Below are positions 14,657-21,141 of a stretch of DNA of 21,141 nucleotides, one piece after another. The stretch comes from Peptococcaceae bacterium UBA2264 (GTDB lineage: Bacteria > Bacillota > Desulfitobacteriia > Desulfitobacteriales > Desulfitobacteriaceae). The DNA lies in NCBI GenBank assembly GCA_002347475.1, contig DDXI01000107.1, positions 1 to 21,141 on the forward strand, in the 5' to 3' direction. Position 1 is the first letter of the stretch, and every line of letters starts with the position of its first letter. A program made the translations under genes and the position numbers. Under the pieces are notes generated by a model. It searched no databases and was not told the origin of the DNA. It worked only from the letters and a program-made list of their open reading frames with translations.

Positions 14657-16645
14657 TTGAATTCTGACCGGGAACGTTTGCAGATCTTGCGCCAAAAAAT
14701 TGAGCAGGCTAACCTTGAATATTACGGCTTGGATCAGCCCAAGATCAGTGATGCTGAATATGATGCCCTGCTGCGCGAACTGGCAGAACTCGAGGCCAGG
14801 TATCCGGAACTGGTCACCCTTGATTCGCCCACCCAAAGAGTCGGGGGAATTGTAGCTAAAGAGTTCTCCAAGGTGCGGCATATAGAACCGCTCTTAAGTC
14901 TGGATAATGCTTTCAGTATGGAGGAACTGCGCGAGTTTGACCGCCGCATTCAGACGGCAGTTGCCCCTGTGGAATATGTTGTAGAATTAAAAGTTGATGG
15001 TCTGACAGTGGTTTTGACTTATGAACAAGGTATCTTGGTCCGGGGAGCAACCAGGGGTGATGGGGAAACAGGCGAAGAAATAACTGCCAATGTCCGAACA
15101 ATAGCTTCAGTGCCTTTGCGTCTGAAATATCCTCTTCCCCGGCTGGATGTGCGCGGAGAGGGCTATATGCCCAAGGCCTCCTTTGCCAGACTTAATGAGG
15201 AGCGTGAAGAGGAGGGCCAGACTGCATTTGCTAATCCGCGCAATGCCGCTGCCGGCTCTCTGCGCCAGCTTAATTCCCGGGTGACTGCCCAGCGCCGCTT
15301 GGATTATTTTGCCTACCAGATCTCCGCAATCAGCGAATTGGCTGTCGGCACCCAGACAGAGGTCTTGAAGTACCTGGCGAAGCAGGGTTTTACAGTTGAT
15401 CCGAAATACAGAGTATGTAAAAATATTGAAGAGGTCATTTCCTATTGTCAGGAATTGACCTCTGAGCGACACAACTTTCCTTATGAAATTGACGGTTTGG
15501 TAATCAAGGTTAATGATTTGGGTCAGCAAAGGGAATTGGGATATACCGCCAAGAGTCCCCGCTGGGCTATTGCTTATAAATTTCCTGCTGAACAGGCTGA
15601 AACGGAAGTTCAGGAAATAATCATCAATGTTGGCCGTACCGGTGTTCTTACCCCTACTGCCGTTCTTAGACCAGTAGCCCTGGCTGGTTCAACAGTCAGC
15701 AGAGCTACTCTCCATAATATAGATTATATCAGGGAAAAGGATATCAGAATAGGCGATCATGTCCTGATACATAAAGCCGGGGATATTATCCCGGAGGTTG
15801 TTCGTGTTTTAACTGAGAAACGCAGCGGCAGGGAAAGACTTTTTGCCATGCCTGCTAACTGTCCGGAATGCGGCAGTGTGACAGAGCGTAAAACAGGTGA
15901 AGTTGCCTGGCGCTGCAACAACAAGGCCTGTCCTGCCAGACAACGGGAATCGATTATTCATTTTATTTCCCGTGATGCCATGGATATTGATGGCCTGGGA
16001 CCAGCGGTTGTTCAGCAATTATTGGAGGCAGGGCTGATAAAAGATGCGGCAGATTTGTACACATTGGAATTTGAACAGCTTGTCAAGCTGGAACGGTTTG
16101 CCAAAAAGTCCGCCGAAAACTTACTCAAAGCTATTGCAGTCAGTAAAACCAGGGGTCTGGCAGCTCTGATCTTTGCCTTGGGTATTCCTTATGTGGGCGA
16201 AAAAGCCAGCAAAATTTTAGCCCGATACTATCTGTCTATGAGTAAAATAAAAGAAGCAGGGCCAGAGGAATTACAGGCCATACCGGATATTGGTCCCACG
16301 ATTGCTTACAGCATTGCTCACTTTTTTAATCTTAAAAGCACACAGGATATCCTGGCAAAATTAGAAGCAGCCGGGGTCGGAATGACTGCTGCTGAACTGG
16401 CGCATCCTCAGCTATTCCTGGGTAAAAGTATCGTTGTCACCGGTAAGCTGCAGCGCTGGGACCGCCGGCTGATCGAAACATTTATCGAAGAACGGGGCGG
16501 AAAGGCGGCCAGCAGTGTCAGCAAGAAAACAGCCTTTGTTGTTGCCGGCGAAAAGCCCGGCTTAAAACTAACTAAAGCCCAGGAATTAGGAATACCGGTT
16601 TTGTCAGAAGATGAATTCGAAAGAGAATATCTGGAAAAGGATTGA
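14657..16645 (+). CDS. ligA: NAD+-dependent DNA ligase
   Basis: LigA seals nicks between Okazaki fragments and after repair, using NAD+ to adenylate itself. The 662-residue protein is the normal length, with all domains: Ia with the NMN-binding EYYGLDQPKISDAEYD (21-36), the adenylation domain with AMP-accepting Lys112 in KVDG, RGDGETGEE, the OB fold, a zinc finger of Cys402, Cys405, Cys420 and Cys425, helix-hairpin-helix repeats (for example about 505-560), and a C-terminal BRCT domain from about 585. It starts with TTG at 14657 after AGGAAGTGA, and no in-frame ATG or GTG is near. It is co-transcribed with pcrA. No clear terminator follows it before the convergent ATPase gene. Confidence 0.96.
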   Translation: MNSDRERLQILRQKIEQANLEYYGLDQPKISDAEYDALLRELAELEARYPELVTLDSPTQRVGGIVAKEFSKVRHIEPLLSLDNAFSMEELREFDRRIQTAVAPVEYVVELKVDGLTVVLTYEQGILVRGATRGDGETGEEITANVRTIASVPLRLKYPLPRLDVRGEGYMPKASFARLNEEREEEGQTAFANPRNAAAGSLRQLNSRVTAQRRLDYFAYQISAISELAVGTQTEVLKYLAKQGFTVDPKYRVCKNIEEVISYCQELTSERHNFPYEIDGLVIKVNDLGQQRELGYTAKSPRWAIAYKFPAEQAETEVQEIIINVGRTGVLTPTAVLRPVALAGSTVSRATLHNIDYIREKDIRIGDHVLIHKAGDIIPEVVRVLTEKRSGRERLFAMPANCPECGSVTERKTGEVAWRCNNKACPARQRESIIHFISRDAMDIDGLGPAVVQQLLEAGLIKDAADLYTLEFEQLVKLERFAKKSAENLLKAIAVSKTRGLAALIFALGIPYVGEKASKILARYYLSMSKIKEAGPEELQAIPDIGPTIAYSIAHFFNLKSTQDILAKLEAAGVGMTAAELAHPQLFLGKSIVVTGKLQRWDRRLIETFIEERGGKAASSVSKKTAFVVAGEKPGLKLTKAQELGIPVLSEDEFEREYLEKD

Positions 16646-16665
16646 TTCGATATCCGCTGTTTAGG

Positions 16666-16689
16666 GCTGGATTTATAGCTGGATTTATA
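16666..16689. repeat. Tandem 12-bp duplication
   Basis: GCTGGATTTATA occurs twice without a gap in the short convergent region between ligA and the ATPase gene. It is a simple direct duplication, with no inverted partner or mobile-element boundary visible. Confidence 0.7.
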
Positions 16690-16729
16690 ATTAACTTAGG
16701 CTCTGTTCAATTTTCAGGTCATGGTGAAA

Positions 16730-17452
16730 TCAGATATCCAAGTGAATCCTGTCTTGACTATAAATGTTATTTCCATTATGAGGCAGATAAAAAAAGCCTA
16801 CGTTATTTTCGGTAGCGAAATCCAGGTTTTTCAGATCAGGAAATTGTTCTTCCAGACTGGCGACAATCTCTCTGAACCAGGATAGAGGTATTGGTTTCAG
16901 GATGACCAGATGCGTTTGATCCAAAATTTTTCTGGTTTTCAGAGTAAGTTCTTTCAGAGAAGTAAATACAGTCCAAAGGGTTAAAGGATGATAATTATTG
17001 TCGGATAAGGAATTGCTGATATAGTTCAATCTGACCATTTGTTCGATAACAGATTCGTATTGCCAGAATTTAGGCGGGAAATCGATAAAAAGCCGAATGG
17101 GATATTTGAGATTTTCTTCGTCTCCTCTGGTGAAATTGGCTAGACATTCCAGAAAGGTAACGATTCGAGGCAAATAGTCGCAGGCGCAATAGTATATGCC
17201 CGGAACTGAAGGTTCGGCAATCCAGCGCATATCTGGCGAATAAGGATCAATGGATATCACCGGGTTAGGAATCGTATATTGGTAGATAAGTTTGGCAGAA
17301 TCGGTCAGGACAATATTGATCGTTTCCTTGTCACTAAATTCTTTGGTTTGCAGTAATGATAGAATAAGGAGACTTTTTCCGACGCCGGTAGCCCCCAGTA
17401 CGAGATGATTACCTGGAACGAAATTAGTGAAAGGTTGAATTTTCTGCTCCAT
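16730..17452 (-). CDS. Orphan P-loop ATPase of unknown function
   Basis: I do not recognise this 240-residue protein as a named family. It has a Walker A motif GATGVGKS (20-27) after a short basic and aromatic N-terminus, and a Walker B-like strand IRLFID ending at Asp124, followed by Phe rather than the usual catalytic Glu. A further segment, TSLKEL with LDQTHLVILKP (164-187), has the strand-helix-strand look of the HerA/FtsK/A32 group of packaging and transfer ATPases. No signal peptide, membrane segment or zinc site is seen. The second ATG (17452) is preferred because AAAGGAAG lies eight bases from it but only two from the ATG at 17458. It interrupts ligA and gatC on the opposite strand with no partner gene. 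The HerA/A32 link is weak inference. Confidence 0.7.
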   Translation of the reverse strand: MEQKIQPFTNFVPGNHLVLGATGVGKSLLILSLLQTKEFSDKETINIVLTDSAKLIYQYTIPNPVISIDPYSPDMRWIAEPSVPGIYYCACDYLPRIVTFLECLANFTRGDEENLKYPIRLFIDFPPKFWQYESVIEQMVRLNYISNSLSDNNYHPLTLWTVFTSLKELTLKTRKILDQTHLVILKPIPLSWFREIVASLEEQFPDLKNLDFATENNVGFFYLPHNGNNIYSQDRIHLDI

Positions 17453-17494
17453 TGGCATTACTTCCTTTCCCTTGATTTCTCTGTTTTTTTGTCG

Positions 17495-17507
17495 ATATTG
17501 TCAATAT
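17495..17507. promoter_or_regulatory. 13-bp palindrome in the divergent ATPase / gatC region
   Basis: ATATTG-T-CAATAT is a perfect interrupted palindrome 43 bases upstream of the ATPase start. It could be an operator for the ATPase gene or a chance AT-rich dyad. Confidence 0.25.
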
Positions 17508-17604
17508 AATGTCACAGGAATGTTATATACTATTCTGCATGTACCGGGTATTTTCCTTTTATTCTATGAGAATATTGGGAATAAAGCCTGGCAGTCAATT
17601 TAAG

Positions 17605-17633
17605 TTGCTCCCCTGTCAGAGATTTGCTATAGT
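17605..17633 (+). promoter_or_regulatory. Putative gatCAB promoter (extended -10)
   Basis: TTGCTC at 17605-17610 is followed after 17 bases by TATAGT at 17628-17633, preceded by TGC, which makes an extended -10. Transcription would start about 40 bases before gatC. Confidence 0.55.
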
Positions 17634-17680
17634 AAATAAATAGTGTAACAAGTTGAAGAGCCAAAGGATGGTGACTAGTA

Positions 17681-17965
17681 ATGAAAATTTCCCTTCATGA
17701 GGTTGAACATGTGGCTATGTTAGCCCGTCTTGAGCTAACTGCTCAGGAGACAGAAGAGTATACGGAACAGCTTAATTCTATACTGGAGTATGCAGCAATA
17801 TTGGATAAGTTGGATACATCTGAAGTATTGCCCACTGCCCATGCCGTGCCTTTAAATAACGTTATGCGTGATGATATTGTTAAACCTTCAATGGCTGTCG
17901 CTAAGGTGCTGGCAAATGCTCCAGATGCTGAGAACAACTTTTTCAGTGTACCCAAAATTGTATAG
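17681..17965 (+). CDS. gatC: Asp-tRNA(Asn)/Glu-tRNA(Gln) amidotransferase subunit C
   Basis: GatC is the small subunit that wraps around the GatA-GatB interface and is needed for GatA stability. The 94-residue product is the typical size. It starts MKISLHEVEHVAMLARLELT, with the characteristic V-x-x-x-A-x-LARLELT pattern and a conserved SILEYAAILDKLDTS helix in the middle. It contains no catalytic residues, as expected. The ATG at 17681 follows AAAGGATGG. It is the first gene of gatCAB, with gatA 26 bases downstream. Confidence 0.95.
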   Translation: MKISLHEVEHVAMLARLELTAQETEEYTEQLNSILEYAAILDKLDTSEVLPTAHAVPLNNVMRDDIVKPSMAVAKVLANAPDAENNFFSVPKIV

Positions 17966-17991
17966 GAAACCGGAAAGGGGATTAGGGACTA

Positions 17992-19467
17992 ATGGATATC
18001 ACAGCCATATCAGCTGCTGAATTACATACTATGCTGGAAAACAAAACAATCAGCGCTGTCGAATTAGCTCAGGCCTTTTTGCAGCGCATTGCTCAGGTTG
18101 AGGATAAAGTCAAGGCATTTGTGACTTTGACCGAAGAAATGGCCCTGGATCAGGCTGCGAAACTGGATAAAAAAATCACCCGCGGAGAAAAACTGGGCCC
18201 TTTGGCGGGAATACCTATGGCTTTTAAAGATAATATGTGTTCGGAGGGGATAAGAACAACCTGTTCTTCCCGCATGCTGAAGAATTTTATTCCTCCTTAT
18301 GCCGCAACAGTGGTAGAAAGATTGCAGGAGGCGGAGGCTATTGTTCTGGGGAAACTGAATATGGATGAATTTGCCATGGGCTCCTCAACAGAAAACTCGG
18401 CTTTTTTTCCAACCCATAATCCCTGGGATCTGACTCGCGTAACCGGGGGTTCTTCGGGTGGATCAGTTGCGGCCGTAGCTGCCGATGAAGCTGTATATTC
18501 CCTGGGTTCTGATACTGGTGGATCAATCAGACAGCCAGCGGCTTTTTGCGGAGTTGTAGGCTTGAAACCTACCTACGGCGCAGTTTCCCGCTACGGGCTG
18601 ATTGCTTTTGCCTCCTCTCTGGATCAGATTGGACCGGTAACCAAAACAGTCAGGGACAATGCCCTGGTTTTGAATGCCATTGCCGGCCACGATCCCAAGG
18701 ATTCGACCTCCGTACCATACGAAAAACCTGATTATACCAAATTTCTGGTAAACGATATCAAAGGTCTTAAGATCGGCATACCACGTGAGTATTTTGGCCA
18801 GGGAATTGATGCAGAAGTCAGCCGGGTCATCCAGAAGGCCATTGAAACCTTAAAAGACTTGGGGGCGGAAATAGCCGAATGCTCCATGCCTCACACCGAA
18901 TATGCGATGCCGACCTATTATCTGATTGCTCCTGCCGAATGCAGTTCAAACCTGGCGCGCTATGACGGTGTCCGCTATGGTCACCGGGCCGAAAATAGCG
19001 AAGATATTATCAGCATGTTTAGAAAGACCAGGGCTCAAGGTTTTGGACCGGAGGTTAAACGAAGAATAATGCTGGGAACTTATGCCCTGAGTTCCGGCTA
19101 TTATGATGCTTATTATTTAAAAGCCCAAAAAGTCAGAACCCTGATTAAGCAGGATTTTGACAGGGCTTTGGAAAAATTCGATGTTTTGCTTTCTCCCACT
19201 GCTCCAACGCCGGCCTTTAAACTGGGGGAGAAATCGACTGATCCTTTAGCGATGTATATGTCGGATATTTGTACTGTTCCCCTTAATTTGGCCGGTTTAC
19301 CGGGTATCTCTATCCCGGCAGGATATGCTGGAGGGTTACCTGTAGGTTTGCAATTGATGACTAAGGCTTTTGGTGAGGGTATGCTGTATCGGGTTGCTTA
19401 TACATTCGAACAGAATACTGATTTTCACAAACTAAAGCCTAATTTGACGGCGGAGGTGGCATCTTAA
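17992..19467 (+). CDS. gatA: Asp-tRNA(Asn)/Glu-tRNA(Gln) amidotransferase subunit A
   Basis: GatA is the amidase-signature subunit that releases ammonia from glutamine (or asparagine) and sends it through a tunnel to GatB. The 491-residue protein has the complete Ser-cisSer-Lys triad: Lys79 in GIPMAFKDNM, Ser154 in TGGSSGGS, and Ser178 in DTGGSIRQPAAF, at the positions known for Staphylococcus aureus GatA. The length is normal for the family. It starts at an ATG preceded by AAAGGGGA. Its TAA stop shares one base with the gatB ATG (TAATG), so the two are translationally coupled. Confidence 0.97.
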   Translation: MDITAISAAELHTMLENKTISAVELAQAFLQRIAQVEDKVKAFVTLTEEMALDQAAKLDKKITRGEKLGPLAGIPMAFKDNMCSEGIRTTCSSRMLKNFIPPYAATVVERLQEAEAIVLGKLNMDEFAMGSSTENSAFFPTHNPWDLTRVTGGSSGGSVAAVAADEAVYSLGSDTGGSIRQPAAFCGVVGLKPTYGAVSRYGLIAFASSLDQIGPVTKTVRDNALVLNAIAGHDPKDSTSVPYEKPDYTKFLVNDIKGLKIGIPREYFGQGIDAEVSRVIQKAIETLKDLGAEIAECSMPHTEYAMPTYYLIAPAECSSNLARYDGVRYGHRAENSEDIISMFRKTRAQGFGPEVKRRIMLGTYALSSGYYDAYYLKAQKVRTLIKQDFDRALEKFDVLLSPTAPTPAFKLGEKSTDPLAMYMSDICTVPLNLAGLPGISIPAGYAGGLPVGLQLMTKAFGEGMLYRVAYTFEQNTDFHKLKPNLTAEVAS

Positions 19468-20912
19468 TGTCTGTCAACGATTACGAAATGGTCTGTGGTA
19501 TTGAAGTACACGCTGAAATGGCTACAAAAACCAAGATTTTCTGTGGCTGCACAACGGAGTTTGGCGGAGAGCAGAATACTCATGTCTGCCCGGTGTGCTC
19601 TGGACTGCCGGGTGTCTTACCGGTACTCAACAGAGAGGTGGTTAATTTAGCGATCAAGGCCGGACTGGCTATGAATTGCCATATTGCCGAATTCTCCAAG
19701 TTTGATCGCAAGAATTATTATTATCCGGATCTTCCCAAGAACTATCAGACCTCCCAATATGATCTCCCAATTTGTCTGAAAGGTTGGCTGGAAATCACTA
19801 TCGAGGACCAGACCAAAAAAATTGGGATTACCCGTGCTCATATGGAGGAAGATGCCGGCAAACTGGTGCATAAGGGAGAAACGATCACTACTTCCCAGGG
19901 ATCTTTTGTCGATTATAACCGGACCGGTGTTCCTCTCCTGGAGATCGTCTCGGAGCCGGATATGAGAACGATTCCTGAAGTACTGGCCTACCTGGAACAG
20001 TTGGTCCAGATATTGGAATATGCTAAAGTATCAGACTGTAAACTGGAACAGGGTTCGGTGCGGTTTGATGTCAATATTTCTTTACGCCCTCGGGGGGAAT
20101 CTGAATTTGGGATCCGGACAGAGATCAAAAATCTCAATTCTTATAGTTCGGTCAGAAGATGTTTGGAGTATGAGATAGAACGCCAAGCCAGGCTCTTGGA
20201 CCAGGGAGAGAGAATTATCCAGGAAACCCTGACCTGGGATGAAGGAAAAGGTGTTACTATATCCTTACGTTCCAAAGAAGAGGCTCATGATTATCGCTAT
20301 TTCCCTGAGCCTGATCTGGTTCCTCTGGTAATTGACAGGGAATGGGTAGAAAGAATACGGCAAACGTTACCGGAATTACCTGCGGCCCGCCGCATACGTT
20401 TTCAGAATATGGGGCTTTCCGAATATGATGCCCGTGTTCTAACAGATTCCAAAGACCTGGCAGATTTTTTTGATCAGTCTCTGGCCCATTATAATGATGC
20501 TAAAATTTTGGCTAATTGGGTAATGGGAGATTTTTCCCGTCTTCTCAATGCCCACCAGTGTGCAGTCAGTTCTTCTCCTGTCTCTCCCCTGCAGCTGGCT
20601 GAATTGTTGCAGCTTATTGACAAGGGCACTATCAGCGGTAAAATTGGCAAGAGTGTTATTGAAGAAATGTATACCAGCGGCAAAGATGCCGGCTATATCA
20701 TCAAAGACAAGGGATTGGCTCAGATCAGCGATGAGGGAGCCTTGATAGCTGTCATAGATCAGGTCTTGGCAGCCAATCAGCAGTCGGTAGAGGACTATCG
20801 GGCCGGTAAAGACCGGGCCTTGGGCTTCTTGGTTGGACAGATTATGAAAGCAACAAAGGGACAAGCTAATCCGGGAAAAGTCAATCAACTGTTAAAAGAA
20901 AAATTAAAATGA
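19467..20912 (+). CDS. gatB: Asp-tRNA(Asn)/Glu-tRNA(Gln) amidotransferase subunit B
   Basis: GatB phosphorylates the misacylated Glu on tRNA(Gln) (or Asp on tRNA(Asn)) with ATP and transfers ammonia to it. The 481-residue protein has the kinase/cradle domain with GIEVHAEM (11-18), zinc cysteines 26, 28, 41 and 44 in IFCGC and CPVCSGLPGV, and the conserved DRKNYYYPDLPKNYQTSQYD region (about 74-93). A C-terminal helical YqeY-like tail (about 335-481) recognises the tRNA. The presence of gatCAB implies indirect Gln-tRNA (and perhaps Asn-tRNA) formation in this organism, usual in Firmicutes. It is the last gene of the operon; a strong hairpin follows 56 bases after the stop codon. Confidence 0.97.
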   Translation: MSVNDYEMVCGIEVHAEMATKTKIFCGCTTEFGGEQNTHVCPVCSGLPGVLPVLNREVVNLAIKAGLAMNCHIAEFSKFDRKNYYYPDLPKNYQTSQYDLPICLKGWLEITIEDQTKKIGITRAHMEEDAGKLVHKGETITTSQGSFVDYNRTGVPLLEIVSEPDMRTIPEVLAYLEQLVQILEYAKVSDCKLEQGSVRFDVNISLRPRGESEFGIRTEIKNLNSYSSVRRCLEYEIERQARLLDQGERIIQETLTWDEGKGVTISLRSKEEAHDYRYFPEPDLVPLVIDREWVERIRQTLPELPAARRIRFQNMGLSEYDARVLTDSKDLADFFDQSLAHYNDAKILANWVMGDFSRLLNAHQCAVSSSPVSPLQLAELLQLIDKGTISGKIGKSVIEEMYTSGKDAGYIIKDKGLAQISDEGALIAVIDQVLAANQQSVEDYRAGKDRALGFLVGQIMKATKGQANPGKVNQLLKEKLK

Positions 20913-20947
20913 TCCTTTAGGCAAATTTCCGAGCTTATAAGTGAGCC

Positions 20948-21026
20948 AAATTTAACAGTTAATATGAGAGTTCCGTAATTGATAACGTAACAATTACGGA
21001 ACTTTTGATTGATAGCAGTTAAATTT
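20948..21026. repeat. 9-bp inverted repeat flanking the gat terminator
   Basis: AAATTTAAC (20948-20956) and GTTAAATTT (21018-21026) are exact inverted copies on either side of the terminator hairpin. They may extend the terminator fold, or may be chance in AT-rich DNA. Confidence 0.3.
20969..21006 (+). terminator. Rho-independent terminator of gatCAB
   Basis: A perfect 13-bp stem, AGTTCCGTAATTG with its complement at 20991-21003, encloses a 9-base loop and leads into a T-run (21003-21006). Confidence 0.85.
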
Positions 21027-21079
21027 ACAGCCTTGGTGTAAGGATGAGGTATACAGTATTATCAGGTATCTTCATTTAA

Positions 21080-21118
21080 ATATCCGGATATATATGTTAA
21101 GATTAACGTTAATCTTAA
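21080..21118. promoter_or_regulatory. Paired palindromes, probable operator of the next gene
   Basis: A perfect 22-bp palindrome with half-site TTAAGATTAAC lies at 21097-21118. A 12-bp palindrome, ATATCCGGATAT, lies five bases before it at 21080-21091. No T-run follows, which argues against a terminator. The last bases of the window are purine-rich (AGGGAAGAAATGAGG) and look like a translation start region, so a gene probably begins at or just beyond the edge. A dimeric repressor or activator site is the simplest reading. Confidence 0.5.
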
Positions 21119-21141
21119 GAATTACCAGGGAAGAAATGAGG

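Noticed and set aside
16700..16720. GGCTCTGTTCAATTTTCAGG as a possible insertion-sequence end
   Set aside because: It loosely recalls IS terminal repeats, but no inverted partner, target duplication or transposase is found on the other side of the ATPase gene.

Overview
The window reads as chromosomal housekeeping DNA from a low-to-mid GC Gram-positive anaerobe. The most likely source is a member of the Clostridia close to the Desulfitobacterium/Dehalobacter/Peptococcaceae group. This assignment is inferred from strong purine-rich ribosome binding sites, frequent GTG and TTG starts, extended -10 promoters, a pcrA-ligA-gatCAB neighbourhood, and a short-form HisG. No rRNA, tRNA, CRISPR array, transposase or integrase is visible.

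Layout. Bases 1-543 hold the C-terminal part of a phosphofructokinase. A promoter at about 615-643 is followed by a compact histidine operon, hisG-hisD-hisC-hisB-hisH-hisA-hisF-hisIE, most of whose genes overlap or nearly touch, with fabH as the last gene. A hairpin at 8581-8612 separates fabH from a convergent gene for a thioesterase closely resembling fluoroacetyl-CoA thioesterase FlK. A deoxynucleoside kinase with its own terminator follows, then a PatB/MalY-type aminotransferase, then a dCTP deaminase on the minus strand. Next come pcrA and ligA (DNA repair and replication), an unrecognised P-loop ATPase on the minus strand, and gatC-gatA-gatB. The end of the window holds the gat terminator and a perfect 22-bp palindrome, probably in front of a gene lying beyond the edge.

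How the genes work together. The his genes encode nearly the whole route from PRPP and ATP to histidine. HisG is the short form, which normally needs HisZ, but hisZ is not here, and neither is a histidinol-phosphate phosphatase. GatCAB converts Glu-tRNA(Gln) to Gln-tRNA(Gln). PcrA and LigA act on nicked and damaged DNA. The deoxynucleoside kinase and dCTP deaminase both feed the dNTP pool, but they are separated and not one operon.

Most unusual features: degenerate heptanucleotide tandem repeats on both sides of the his promoter and again between hisF and hisIE; the orphan ATPase between ligA and gatC; the FlK-like thioesterase with its catalytic residues intact but one lid residue changed; and the terminal palindrome. 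I did not find a clearly new multi-gene system.
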